A stretch of 41,863 bases of DNA, from positions 1 to 41,863 of the forward strand of contig NZ_AFGF01000294.1 of assembly GCF_000219125.1 (NCBI RefSeq), read 5' to 3'. The DNA is from Acetonema longum DSM 6540. Its GTDB lineage: Bacteria > Bacillota > Negativicutes > Sporomusales > Acetonemataceae. The translations under genes were made by a program, and so were the position numbers. Shown in pieces: positions 8,845 through 18,900 of the stretch. The notes under the pieces are model-generated. The model was not told the origin of the DNA. It made no database searches and worked only from the letters and a program-made list of their open reading frames with translations. How positions within the stretch are numbered: the stretch's first letter is position 1; every line of letters begins with the position of its first letter.

Positions 8845-9480
8845 CTAGTGGCCGGCTAATTGGACAAATAACCGTGTAATGTTGGTTTTGGTAAACCGGC
8901 CCACAACCTGGTATTTTTCCTCTCCGGCGTCATTTTGCACCAGATTGACCACCGGCATGGCATCCACCTGCTGCGTGATCAGTTTCTGGGCGGCGCGAAA
9001 GACGGATTCCTCAGGATGGGTGACAATTACATTGGGCATGCGGGTCATGACGATACTGACCGGCAGTTTGTTCAGGTTTTGTCCCCCCAGGGACTGTTTG
9101 AGCATGTCTTTGCGGGAGGCGATTCCTTCCAGATATCCGCCTTCCGAGACGATGATCAGCGACCCCACGTCTTCCATAAACATAGTGACAATGGCATCGT
9201 AGACCGAACAGCTTTCTTTGACCACCACCGGATGGGAATGGGCCTCGCCCACCCGGATATTGCCCAAAACGCCGGCGATTAAGTCTGATGGCGTTTTGCC
9301 TGTACAGTAATAGCCTACTTTCGGACGGGCGCCCAGCATGCCGCTCATGGTCAGAATGGCCAGATCCGGCCGCAGAGCCGCCCGGCTTAAGTTCAGTTTC
9401 TCCGCGATATGGGCGCCGGTAATCGGCCCATGGCGGTTCACGATTTCCAGGATTGTTTCTTGTCGTTTCGTCAGTTCGAT
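8845..9480 (-). CDS. ccpN: CcpN-type HTH-CBS transcriptional repressor
   Basis: About 211 residues if started at the ATC at 9480. Order: N-terminal winged helix (LTKRQETILEIV, then GPITGAHIAEKLNLSRAALR and the DNA-contact region RPDLAILTMSGML), followed by two CBS domains (about residues 75-130, with DVGSLIIVSEGG, and 140-200, with VDAMPVVNL). This is the architecture of Bacillus CcpN, which represses gluconeogenic genes and senses adenine nucleotides through its CBS domains. In Bacillus it is also linked to yqfL. The GTG at 9441 would delete the first helix. An in-frame stop lies just upstream of the ATC, and AAGGGTGAT is 5 nt before it. The gene is 17 bp upstream of the PPDK regulator. Confidence 0.88.
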   Translation of the reverse strand: MELTKRQETILEIVNRHGPITGAHIAEKLNLSRAALRPDLAILTMSGMLGARPKVGYYCTGKTPSDLIAGVLGNIRVGEAHSHPVVVKESCSVYDAIVTMFMEDVGSLIIVSEGGYLEGIASRKDMLKQSLGGQNLNKLPVSIVMTRMPNVIVTHPEESVFRAAQKLITQQVDAMPVVNLVQNDAGEEKYQVVGRFTKTNITRLFVQLAGH

Positions 9481-10003
9481 AGAAAATCACCCTTTTTTGT
9501 TCAGAGTCATGGTTTTTATAAATATGCTATACTGATTCGAGGGTATTCCGGAAATATATTATACTATATACTGTGTAAAGGCAATAAATCCTTTTTTGTG
9601 CTATCCCGAATGTCGAAAAATTTATAGTAAAATCGATAGGGGCCAGAGGACTGTGTCGGCGGCAGTTCTTCTGAAAATAATGGAAACAGCATGGTATATA
9701 GTACCACAGAATAATAAGAGTTATGAATGTTTAACAAAGATTAATCCGGTTTTAACATGGAAGTCCCCCTTATATGGCATAATAAAATTGGACAAGAACT
9801 TTTCTTGTTCTTCTCCCTCCGCTGCCTGACTCTGTCGGGCAGTTTTTTTGTATATATTTAGGAAAAAGAAATTTTTTTAATTAAAAGGATTTCAGACCCT
9901 TATTTGTAGTATTTTACCATTTAGAATATCTGACAGATTTTCGGAATACATTAGTAAACGGTTGGTCCGGCGGCGGCCAGGACCGGGGAAAGGGGATATG
10001 CCG
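9481..10003. other. Divergent intergenic region between ccpN and glgB
   Basis: A 0.5-kb AT-rich region separates the two divergent operons and must hold both promoters. On the minus strand, TATAAT in a run of TA steps near 9560 is a candidate -10 for ccpN. A hairpin (ACAAGAA/TTCTTGT near 9793-9809) precedes a strong terminator at 9822-9848. A 77-codon frame on + (GTG at 9596) has no ribosome site and looks non-coding. No known riboswitch was recognised. Confidence 0.5.
9822..9848 (+). terminator. Orphan intrinsic terminator upstream of glgB
   Basis: CTGCC pairs with GGCAG inside CTGCCTGACTCTG / TCGGGCAG, followed by eight T's (TTTTTTTG). There is no gene upstream on this strand for it to terminate. 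It may end a small RNA or a leader transcript of the glg operon. Confidence 0.75.
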
Positions 10004-11944
10004 ATGGCTGACACCGGTAAGAAGCTGTTAAGGGATGAGGATTTATATCTATTTCATGAAGGCCGTAATTTTAAAAGTTATCGGATGCTGGGAGCGCATC
10101 TTTGCGAGCATGAAGGGTGCCAGGGAGTCAGATTCGCCGTATGGGCGGCTCACGCCAGGGCCGTCAGAGTCGTTGGGAATTTTAATGGCTGGCAGGGAGA
10201 CCTCCATGTGATGGAGCGGCAGGGGGATTCAGGCGTCTGGGCCTTATTTGTGCCGGGCTTGGGCGAGGGTGAAGTTTATAAATATGAAATCATTACGCCC
10301 CGGCAGGAAAAAATCATAAAAGCCGATCCCTTTGCCTTCGCCGCCGAGCTGAGGCCAAAATCCGGTTCAGTGGTGGCCCGGCTGGATGAGTATGTCTGGC
10401 AGGATGGGGATTGGCAGCGAAACAAGGGAACAGATCAGGGCCTATCCGGGCCCATGCTGATTTACGAGGTACATCTTGGATCCTGGCGGCGCAAAGACGG
10501 CGACGGCCTTCTGACCTACCGGGATCTGGCGGCTGAACTGGTAGACTACGCGGCGGACATGGGCTACACCCATGTAGAGGTCATGCCCTTGGCTGAACAC
10601 CCTTATGACGGCTCCTGGGGTTATCAGGCCACCGGCTATTATGCCGCCACCAGCCGCTACGGGCCGCCTCAGGATCTGATGCATTTCGTGGATTGCTGCC
10701 ACCGGCGGGGCATCGGTGTGATCCTGGACTGGGTTCCCGGTCACTTTTGCAATGACGGCCACGGTCTGAAAAATTTTGACGGAGAGCCGCTGTTTGAATG
10801 CGGCTGGGCCTGCCGGGCTGAGAATTATCAGTGGGGTACCACCAATTTTGACTTGGGCAAAACTGAAGTCCTGAGCTTCCTGATCTCAAACGCCGTTTTT
10901 TGGTTTGATCAATATCATATCGACGGTCTGCGGGTAGATGCTGTGGCCAATATGCTGTACCTGGATTATGCCAGGGAATCCGGCGACTGGCTGCCCAATC
11001 AGTATGGCGGCCGGGAAAATATAGAGGCCATTGATTTTATCCGCAAGTTGAATGAAGCTGTTTTTTCCTTCTTTCCGAAGGCCCAGATGTTCGCTGAGGA
11101 ATCCACGGCCTGGCCCCTGGTCACCCGGCCTGCCTATGTGGGCGGTCTGGGCTTCAATTACAAATGGAATATGGGTTGGATGAACGATATGCTCCGGTAC
11201 ATGGAGACTGATCCGGTGTACCGAAAATGGGCACACAACAAGCTGACCTTTTCTCTGATGTATGCCTTTTCCGAGAATTTCGTGCTGCCGTTGTCCCATG
11301 ATGAGGTGGTCCACGGCAAACGGTCGCTGTTGGATAAAATGCCGGGGGACTATTGGCAGAAATTCGCCAACTTGCGGGCTTTCTACAGTTATTTAATGGG
11401 TCACCCCGGCAAGAAACTGCTGTTCATGGGCGGGGAATTCGGCCAGTTTATCGAGTGGGATGAAAAACGCAGCCTGGACTGGCATCTCTTAGACTATGAT
11501 ATGCATGCCAAGCTGCATCGCTATGTGGCTGAACTCAACCGGTTTTACCGGGCTCATCCGGCCCTGTGGCAACAGGACACTACCTGGCAGGGGTTCTCCT
11601 GGATCGACTGCCATGACCAGGATCAGAGCGTGGTCAGCTTTCTGCGCTATGACCGGGCCGGACGCTATCTGATCTTTATCGTAAATTTTACGCCGGTGGT
11701 GCGCTATGACTATCGGATCGGAGTGCCGGCGGCAGGGAAGTATGAAGAAATTTTCAACAGCGACCGGGCGGAATACGGCGGTTCGGGCCAGGTCAACGCT
11801 CCGGTCCTGTATGCCGAGAAACAGGCCTGGCACAATCAGCCCCGCTCCCTGCTGCTGAAGCTGCCGCCATTGGCGGCTGTCGTCCTGCGCCCTCTCTCCG
11901 TTCAGACCACTCAGACCATTGCAAAAGGAAGTGATGAAGCGTGA
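10004..11944 (+). CDS. glgB: 1,4-alpha-glucan branching enzyme
   Basis: About 646 residues, GH13 family with an N-terminal CBM48. It introduces alpha-1,6 branches into glycogen. Motifs: GNFNGWQGD in the CBM48, GYTHVEVMPLAEHPYDGSWGYQ split across the first barrel strands, DWVPGHF, GLRVDAVANMLY (nucleophile Asp near residue 312), AEESTAWP (acid/base Glu) and LSHDEVVHGK. AAAGGGG (9989-9995) is 8 nt from the ATG at 10004 but only 2 nt from the ATG at 9998, so 10004 is preferred. A frame from TTG at 9962 is also open but lacks support. Its stop overlaps glgA (GTGA). Confidence 0.96.
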   Translation: MADTGKKLLRDEDLYLFHEGRNFKSYRMLGAHLCEHEGCQGVRFAVWAAHARAVRVVGNFNGWQGDLHVMERQGDSGVWALFVPGLGEGEVYKYEIITPRQEKIIKADPFAFAAELRPKSGSVVARLDEYVWQDGDWQRNKGTDQGLSGPMLIYEVHLGSWRRKDGDGLLTYRDLAAELVDYAADMGYTHVEVMPLAEHPYDGSWGYQATGYYAATSRYGPPQDLMHFVDCCHRRGIGVILDWVPGHFCNDGHGLKNFDGEPLFECGWACRAENYQWGTTNFDLGKTEVLSFLISNAVFWFDQYHIDGLRVDAVANMLYLDYARESGDWLPNQYGGRENIEAIDFIRKLNEAVFSFFPKAQMFAEESTAWPLVTRPAYVGGLGFNYKWNMGWMNDMLRYMETDPVYRKWAHNKLTFSLMYAFSENFVLPLSHDEVVHGKRSLLDKMPGDYWQKFANLRAFYSYLMGHPGKKLLFMGGEFGQFIEWDEKRSLDWHLLDYDMHAKLHRYVAELNRFYRAHPALWQQDTTWQGFSWIDCHDQDQSVVSFLRYDRAGRYLIFIVNFTPVVRYDYRIGVPAAGKYEEIFNSDRAEYGGSGQVNAPVLYAEKQAWHNQPRSLLLKLPPLAAVVLRPLSVQTTQTIAKGSDEA

Positions 11945-13368
11945 AAAAAGTTCTGTTTGCCGCGGCGGAAAGCGTTCCTTTCGCTAAAACCGGCGGCCTG
12001 GCCGATGTGATAGGCTCCCTGCCCAAGGCGCTGCAGAAAGAAGGCTGGGATGTGAGGATCATCATGCCCCGATACGGCGATATTGCCGAGCCGTTTCGCC
12101 GGCAGATGCAGACTCTGGCCACTCTGACCGTGCAAGTGGGCTGGCGCAATCAGTATTGCGGCGTACAGACTCTTGTTTATGAGGGCTTAACCTTCTACTT
12201 TCTCGATAACGAATATTATTTTAAACGGCCGGGCCTTTATGGCTATTATGACGACGGGGAGCGGTTCGCCTACTTCAGCCGGGCGGTGCTGGAGGCTCTG
12301 CCGGTCATTGGCTTTCAGCCGGACATCATCCACTGCCATGACTGGCATGCCGCCATGATCCCGGTACTCCTGACCGCTCAATACCGGCAGCGGAAACAGT
12401 ACCGGCGGATGAAAACTGTGTTTACGGTCCACAACCTGCACTATCAGGGGCACTTTCCGTATGAAGTACTGGGAGACCTTTTTGGTCTTGGTCATGAGCA
12501 TTTCACCAACGAAACCCTGGAGTTTTACGGTATGGTCAACTTTTTAAAAGGCGGCTTGGTATATTCCGACCGTTTGACTACAGTCAGCCGCAGCTACGCC
12601 GCAGAGATCCAGACCCCGTTTTACGGCGAAAAGCTGGAGGGACTTTTGCAAAAGCGCTCTCATGAGCTGGCCGGCATTGTCAACGGCATTGATTATGAGC
12701 TGTATAACCCGGCGTCTGATTCGGCTCTGTTTGCCCGATATGACCGGCAGTCGCCGGAAAAGAAGCTGTTCAATAAGACCCGGCTGCAGGCTATGCTGGG
12801 GCTGCAAGTGTCCGAGTCCGTTCCTATGCTGGCAGTGGTATCCCGTCTGGTAAAAGCCAAAGGCATTGATCTGATTGCCCGGGTTCTGGAGGAGATCTTG
12901 TCCCGGGATGTACAGCTGGTAATCCTGGGAACCGGAGAAGAGAAATATGAAGGCCTGTTCCGGGTGGCGGCTCACCGCCATCCCGGGCAGGTGTCGGCTA
13001 ATATTTTTTTCGACGAGACCCTGGCCCGGCGGATTTATGCCGCCTCCGATATTTTTTTGATGCCGTCTTTGTTTGAGCCCTGCGGCATCGGCCAATTGAT
13101 CGCCATGCGCTACGGCAGCCTGCCGTTGGTGCGGGAAACCGGCGGTCTAAGGGATACCGTGCTTTCCTATAATGAAGCTACCGGGGAAGGCAACGGATTC
13201 AGTTTCACCAACTATAACGCCCACGACATGCTCCATACCATGGAGCGGGCAGTAAGAATGTATCAGGACCGGCCCCTGTGGCATCATCTAGCGGCCCAGT
13301 CCATGAGCCGGGATTATAGCTGGCAGAGCGCGGCCCGGCAGTATGTCACTTTGTACCAAAGTCTGTAG
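11941..13368 (+). CDS. glgA: Glycogen synthase (ADP-glucose type)
   Basis: A 475-residue GT5 glycogen synthase that transfers glucose from ADP-glucose to the growing glucan. The N-terminal KTGGLADV (residue 15 on) binds the nucleotide sugar. The C-terminal half carries PSLFEPCGIGQLIAMRYG and the following RETGGLRDTV, containing the retaining-glycosyltransferase Glu pair. It starts at GTG 11941, overlapping the glgB stop, with AAGGAAGTGAT upstream. No ADP-glucose pyrophosphorylase (glgC/glgD) is in the window although it often sits in this cluster, so ADP-glucose must come from a gene elsewhere. The stop codon TAG abuts a remnant of the dispersed repeat. Confidence 0.97.
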   Translation: MKKVLFAAAESVPFAKTGGLADVIGSLPKALQKEGWDVRIIMPRYGDIAEPFRRQMQTLATLTVQVGWRNQYCGVQTLVYEGLTFYFLDNEYYFKRPGLYGYYDDGERFAYFSRAVLEALPVIGFQPDIIHCHDWHAAMIPVLLTAQYRQRKQYRRMKTVFTVHNLHYQGHFPYEVLGDLFGLGHEHFTNETLEFYGMVNFLKGGLVYSDRLTTVSRSYAAEIQTPFYGEKLEGLLQKRSHELAGIVNGIDYELYNPASDSALFARYDRQSPEKKLFNKTRLQAMLGLQVSESVPMLAVVSRLVKAKGIDLIARVLEEILSRDVQLVILGTGEEKYEGLFRVAAHRHPGQVSANIFFDETLARRIYAASDIFLMPSLFEPCGIGQLIAMRYGSLPLVRETGGLRDTVLSYNEATGEGNGFSFTNYNAHDMLHTMERAVRMYQDRPLWHHLAAQSMSRDYSWQSAARQYVTLYQSL

Positions 13369-13395
13369 GGAACCGTTGAAAAAGGCCTGTTTGCG
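13368..13395 (+). repeat. Left-end fragment of dispersed palindromic repeat
   Basis: GGGAACCGTTGAAAAAGGCC starts on the last base of the glgA stop and matches the left terminus of the copies at 23628 and 41569 with one change (AACC for GACC). The match fades after about 28 bp. The rest of the element is absent, replaced by the glgP leader. Confidence 0.7.
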
Positions 13396-13425
13396 TTACG
13401 GCAATCGATTTCAGAGGAGGGTGCT

Positions 13426-15891
13426 ATGTTCAGTAGTAAAGAACAATTCAAGGAAACCTTTCTCGACAAACTGAACGGCATGTTCGGCAAAAGCCTGGAA
13501 GAGGCGTCTTCAATGGATAGGTATATGGCGCTGGGAGCGGCAGTTCGGAACCATATTGCCCGGAAATGGGTCAAAACTAATGAACGGTACCTGTATAAGG
13601 GAGAGCGCCAGGTCTATTACTTTTCTATCGAATTCCTGCTGGGCCGGCTGTTGGGGGCCAATTTACTGAACATCGGCATTCGCCGGTTTTGCCAGGATGC
13701 TCTGGGGGAACTGGGCATTGACTTAAACGAGCTGGAGAACCTGGAAGCTGACGCCGGGCTGGGCAATGGCGGCCTGGGGCGGCTGGCTGCCTGCTTTCTT
13801 GACTCCATGGCGTCTTTATCCCTGCCGGTCCATGGCTGTGGCATCCGCTATAAATACGGCCTGTTTGAGCAAAAAATCGTCGACGGCTATCAAATGGAAC
13901 TGCCGGACAATTGGCTGAAGAACGGAAACGTGTGGGAAATCCGCAAGCCGGACAAAGCGGTCATCGTCAGGTTTTACGGCACGGTGCGCATGGAGGCTAG
14001 GGACGGCCGGCTGCGGTTCATCCATGAAAACTACAAGCCGGTTCTGGCTGTGCCCTACGATGTGCCGGTGATTGGCTTTCAAAACCAAACTGTGAATACT
14101 CTCAGACTGTGGAGTGCCGAAACGGTATCGGCGGAGCAGGGATTGGAATATTCCGATCTGAACCGGTGCAAGCGGCTGGAAAATATCCAATATCAATACG
14201 ATGTGGACGCTATTTCCGAGATCCTCTATCCTGATGATACCCATTACGAGGGACGGGTGCTGCGGCTCAAGCAGCAATACTTTTTCGTCTCAGCCGGACT
14301 GCAGAGCATTGTCCGCCGCTATAAGCGGAAAAATGGAACACTGCTTGAATTTGCCGATAAGATCGCCATTCATATCAATGATACCCATCCGGCCCTGGTT
14401 ATTCCGGAACTGATGCGCATTTTCATTGACGAGGAAGGCATGGGCTGGGAAGAAGCCTGGCAGATTACGGTCAACACCGTGTCCTATACCAACCATACCA
14501 TCCTGCCGGAAGCCATGGAAAAATGGCCGGTGGAGATCATGCATCACTTGCTGCCCCGCATTTATATGATCCTGCAGGAGATCAACGAACGCTTTTGCCG
14601 CCATCTGTGGCACAGCTTTCCCGGCGACTGGGATAAAATTCACCAAATGGCCGTTATCGCCGACGACTATGTCCACATGGCCCATCTGGCCATTGCCGGC
14701 AGCTACAGCGTAAACGGGGTGGCGAAAATTCACACCGAGATCCTGAAAAAAGAAGTGTTGAAGTCTTTTGCCCAAACTTACCCTTACAAATTCAACAACA
14801 AAACCAACGGCATCACCCACCGGCGCTGGCTGCTGCAGGCTAATCCGAACCTGGCAAGACTGATCAGCCGGATCGTCGGCGACAGCTGGCTGTATCATCC
14901 CGCTTACCTGGCCAGCCTGCGACGCTATAGCGAGGATGCGGCCTTCCGGGAAAAGGTGGCGGCGATCAAGCTGGCCAATAAGGAGAAACTGGCCCGGCAT
15001 GTCCGGAACAAATACGGCATTACTTTGGACCCTCACTCTTTGTTCGACGTGCATGTCAAGCGCATCCACGCCTATAAGCGCCAGCTGTTAAATGCCCTGC
15101 ACATCCTGGATCTCTATAACCGGCTGAAAGAGAACCCGGATCTGGATATCCCGCCCCGGACCTTCATTTTTGCCGGCAAGGCCGCGCCGGGCTATTATCT
15201 GGCCAAACGGGTGATCAAGCTGGTGAATACCCTGGCGGCGATGGTCAATCATGACCCGCGGATCAGGGATAAATTAAAAGTCGTCTTTTTGGAAAACTAT
15301 AGTGTGTCCCTGGCCGAACTGATTATCCCGGCTGCCGATCTGAGTCAGCAGATCTCTACCGCCAGCAAGGAAGCCTCCGGCACCGGCAACATGAAGTTTA
15401 TGCTGAACGGCGCCATTACCCTGGGTACCCTGGATGGGGCCAATATTGAAATCCGGGAGGAAGTCGGCGATGAAAACATCATCATCTTCGGCTTAACTGC
15501 TGACGAGGTCCTGCAATATTATCAACAGGGCGGCTATCGGGCCTGGGATCTGTATCACAGCCAGCCTCGCCTGCAGCTGGTTTTAGACCAGCTGGTCAAC
15601 GGTTTTTTACCGGCGCCCGGGGAAGAATTCCGCGTTATTTTTAATTCCCTGCTCCATGACAATGATGAATTTTTTGTCCTGAAAGATTTTTTCCCCTATG
15701 CCGCAGCCCAGGAAACGGCGGGCCGGCTGTTTGCCGACCGGCAGAGGTGGGGCCGCATGGCCATCCATAATATTGCCCACGCAGGCTTTTTTTCCAGTGA
15801 CCGAACGGTATCGGAATATGCCGTCGGCATCTGGAAAATCAATCCTGTGGTCATCGGCGACCCCTATATGGTCGGAATGGATCGGCGGTGA
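13426..15891 (+). CDS. glgP: Glycogen/alpha-glucan phosphorylase
   Basis: An 821-residue GT35 phosphorylase of full length. It releases glucose-1-phosphate from alpha-1,4-glucan ends using Pi and PLP. Motifs: EFLLGRLLGANL and ADAGLGNGGLGRLAACFLDS (N-terminal half), HINDTHPALVIPELMR, TNGITHRRWL, VHVKRIHAYKRQLLN, and the PLP-lysine region EASGTGNMKFMLNGA near residue 655. AGAGGAGGG lies 6 nt upstream of the ATG. It follows glgA by 57 bp in the same operon, giving the cell both synthesis and mobilisation of glycogen from one transcript. Confidence 0.98.
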   Translation: MFSSKEQFKETFLDKLNGMFGKSLEEASSMDRYMALGAAVRNHIARKWVKTNERYLYKGERQVYYFSIEFLLGRLLGANLLNIGIRRFCQDALGELGIDLNELENLEADAGLGNGGLGRLAACFLDSMASLSLPVHGCGIRYKYGLFEQKIVDGYQMELPDNWLKNGNVWEIRKPDKAVIVRFYGTVRMEARDGRLRFIHENYKPVLAVPYDVPVIGFQNQTVNTLRLWSAETVSAEQGLEYSDLNRCKRLENIQYQYDVDAISEILYPDDTHYEGRVLRLKQQYFFVSAGLQSIVRRYKRKNGTLLEFADKIAIHINDTHPALVIPELMRIFIDEEGMGWEEAWQITVNTVSYTNHTILPEAMEKWPVEIMHHLLPRIYMILQEINERFCRHLWHSFPGDWDKIHQMAVIADDYVHMAHLAIAGSYSVNGVAKIHTEILKKEVLKSFAQTYPYKFNNKTNGITHRRWLLQANPNLARLISRIVGDSWLYHPAYLASLRRYSEDAAFREKVAAIKLANKEKLARHVRNKYGITLDPHSLFDVHVKRIHAYKRQLLNALHILDLYNRLKENPDLDIPPRTFIFAGKAAPGYYLAKRVIKLVNTLAAMVNHDPRIRDKLKVVFLENYSVSLAELIIPAADLSQQISTASKEASGTGNMKFMLNGAITLGTLDGANIEIREEVGDENIIIFGLTADEVLQYYQQGGYRAWDLYHSQPRLQLVLDQLVNGFLPAPGEEFRVIFNSLLHDNDEFFVLKDFFPYAAAQETAGRLFADRQRWGRMAIHNIAHAGFFSSDRTVSEYAVGIWKINPVVIGDPYMVGMDRR

Positions 15892-15980
15892 CAGGAATCA
15901 GGAGCGAGTGCGCGAATTTTCTTATAATATATAACAGCCTAAAGAGTAAAGAACAAAACAAAGCAAAAAGGGGTTTCTTC

Positions 15981-18900
15981 ATGAATCAGCGTGAAACCAT
16001 ACAGGAGTTAAACGGGGCGGACGACGTCTGGATGATGCACCATTCCCACCGGGCGGAATTCCGCTCTCCCTTTGGCGCCGTTACTTGCGGCCAAACGATT
16101 CGCCTCAGTCTGGCAGTCCTGCCGCGGATGGGTGTTACAGCCGTGATGCTGCGCCTGTGGCGGGACGGACAGGGAGAGCAGCTGCTGACGCTTTCTCACC
16201 GCGGCAGCAGTCAGGGGGCTGAATGGTACGAAACAGAGATCCAGGCAGGGGATGCCGGCCTGATCTGGTATTACTTTCTCGTGAACGCCGCAGGCCGGAC
16301 CTTCTATTACGGCAACAACCAAGCCATGCTGGGCGGACTGGGCCGCATCGCGGACCAGCCTCCCGGTTCTTACCAGGTTACGGTTTATCAGCCGGCGGTC
16401 AGTCCGGACTGGTGGAAACGGGCGGTGATCTATCAGATTTTTCCCGACCGCTTTTATAACGGCAGCCCTGACGGCAAGGTGCGGAACCCCAAGCCCGGCA
16501 GTCTGCTTCATGCCTGCTGGCGGGATGATCCTTTTTATATCAAGGATGGCGAGAGCGGCCCCATTCTGGCCTATGATTTTTTCGGCGGCAACCTTCAGGG
16601 AGTGCTGGCCAAACTGCCTTATCTGAAAGACTTAGGCATTACCGCCATTTACTTTAACCCCATCTTTGCCTCCTCCAGCAATCATCGCTATGATACGGCG
16701 GATTACAAGACTATTGACCCCATGCTGGGGGATAATGCGCTTTTTGCCCAACTGTGCGCCGCCGCTGCCCAGATCGGCATCCGGGTCGTTCTCGACGGAG
16801 TGTTCAGCCATACCGGCAGCGACAGCATTTATTTCAATAAAGAAGGGACCTATCCCGGGATCGGGGCGTATCAGTCCAAAGAGTCTCCCTACTATCCCTG
16901 GTATCGTTTCAGCCGGTATCCCGATGAGTACGAAAGCTGGTGGGGAGTGGACACCCTGCCCAATGTAAATGAACAGGAGGCAAGCTATCAGGACTATATC
17001 ATAGACTCCCCCGGCAGTGTGGTAAGGCACTGGGCCAGACTGGGGGCAAAAGGCTGGCGGCTGGACGTGGTGGATGAATTGCCGGATGAATTCGTCCGTA
17101 AGTTCCGCGAAGTGCTAAAAGCAGAAGACCCGGACGCCGTCCTGATCGGCGAGGTCTGGGAAGACGCTTCCCGCAAGGAAAGCTATGGCCGGCTGCGGCA
17201 GTATTTCTGGGGGGAGGAACTGGACGGGGTCATGAATTATCCCTTTCGGGATACGGTCATCGGGTTCTTGCTGGGGCAGAGCGGCGCCCAGGAGGCGCAC
17301 AGCCGCCTGATGAGCCTGTTCGAGAATTATCCGCCGGAAAACTTCTATGCCTCTATGAATCTGATCGGCAGCCATGACGTGCCCCGGGCTCTGACTGTCC
17401 TGGGAGAAGGCCGCTCCGAAGACGAGCTGAGTCATAAAGATAAGCTAAAAGAACGCCTGAAGCCGGAGCAAAAAGCCCTGGGCAAAGCCCGGCTTAAACT
17501 GGCGGTCCTGTGGCAAATGGCTTTCCCCGGCGCCCCGGCAGTCTATTATGGCGATGAAACCGGTCTGGAAGGCTACCGGGACCCCCTAAACCGGCGGACT
17601 TATCCCTGGGGACAGGAAGACGACGATATCCTGTCCTGGTACCGGCAGCTGATCAAGCTGCGCCATGAGTATGAGGTTCTCAAAACCGGCGATTTCCGTT
17701 CTTTCGCCCTGGGAGAGGCTGTATACGGTTTTGTGCGGCAAATTCAGGGAGGTCAGGATGTTTTCGGACAGGCCGCACCGGATAATGCGGCGGTGATTTT
17801 CTTAAACCGGGGCCATTTTCCCCTGACAGTGACCCTGGAGCTCGGTCTGCCGGATCAGATTCTATATGACATGCTGGCCGGTGAACAGGAATTCCGGGTC
17901 ACAGACGGCAGGCTGACAGTACAATTGCCGGCACTGTCAGGCAGACTGCTGCTGGCCGTTCCCGCCAACCGTCCCCGGGGCAGCGGCATTCTGCTTCATC
18001 CCACATCTCTGCCTTCTCCTCACGGCATTGGCGATTTGGGCCGGGATGCTTACCGCTTTATCGACTGGCTGCATGCTGCCAGACAAAGTTATTGGCAGAT
18101 ACTGCCCCTTCATCCGGCAGGGTATGGCGAATCCCCCTACCAGGCCTACTCAGCTTTTGCCGGCAATCCTCTCCTGATCTCACCGGAAATGCTGCTGCAA
18201 ACCGGACTGTTAAGGGAGGAAGAGATCCGGGCAGCCAGAACTGAGACCTTAAAGGGAGAGGAATTTCCCGCCGGTCAAGTGGATTTTGTAAAGGTCAGGC
18301 CCTATAAAGAATGCCTGCTGCGTCAGGCTTATACTCGTTCGGACCGGATCACAGACACAGAAGAATATCAGGCCTACCGGGAGAAAAATAAGGACTGGTT
18401 GGACGACTATTGTCTGTTTATGGCCCTGTCGGCTGAATTCAACCACCGGCCCTGGAACCGCTGGCCTAAACCCATCGCCGGCCGGCAGGAGCAGGCCATG
18501 GCTTTTTACCGCCGGGAGCTGGCCTCTGAGATTCGCTATCACGGGGTTGTCCAGTACCTTTTTTACAGCCAGTGGCAGAACCTTCGGCGCTATACCCACA
18601 AGGGGGGCATCAAGATTATCGGCGATCTGCCACTCTTTGTAGCGCATCATTCCAGCGACGTCTGGGCCAACCCGCAGTTCTTCGCCCTGGATTCAGACGG
18701 CAGGCAGGAAAAAGTAGCCGGCGTGCCGCCGGATTATTTCGCTAAAACCGGTCAGCTTTGGGGCAATCCTCAGTATCGCTGGGATACACTGCGCCAGGAT
18801 GATTATCGCTGGTGGCGGCGGCGTATCGAATACCTCCTGACCATGGTGGATTTGGTTCGAATTGATCATTTCCGGGGATTTGAAGCCTACTGGGAAGTAC

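Noticed and set aside
9596-9829. 77-codon frame on + ending near the orphan terminator, possible leader peptide
   Set aside because: GTG start without ribosome site, no family resemblance, and the composition looks like translated intergenic DNA.
15888-15980. GTG start at 15888 overlapping the glgP stop as the start of the fusion gene
   Set aside because: There is no Shine-Dalgarno before it and the added 31 residues look non-native. The ATG at 15981 has AAAAGGGG at 8 nt.
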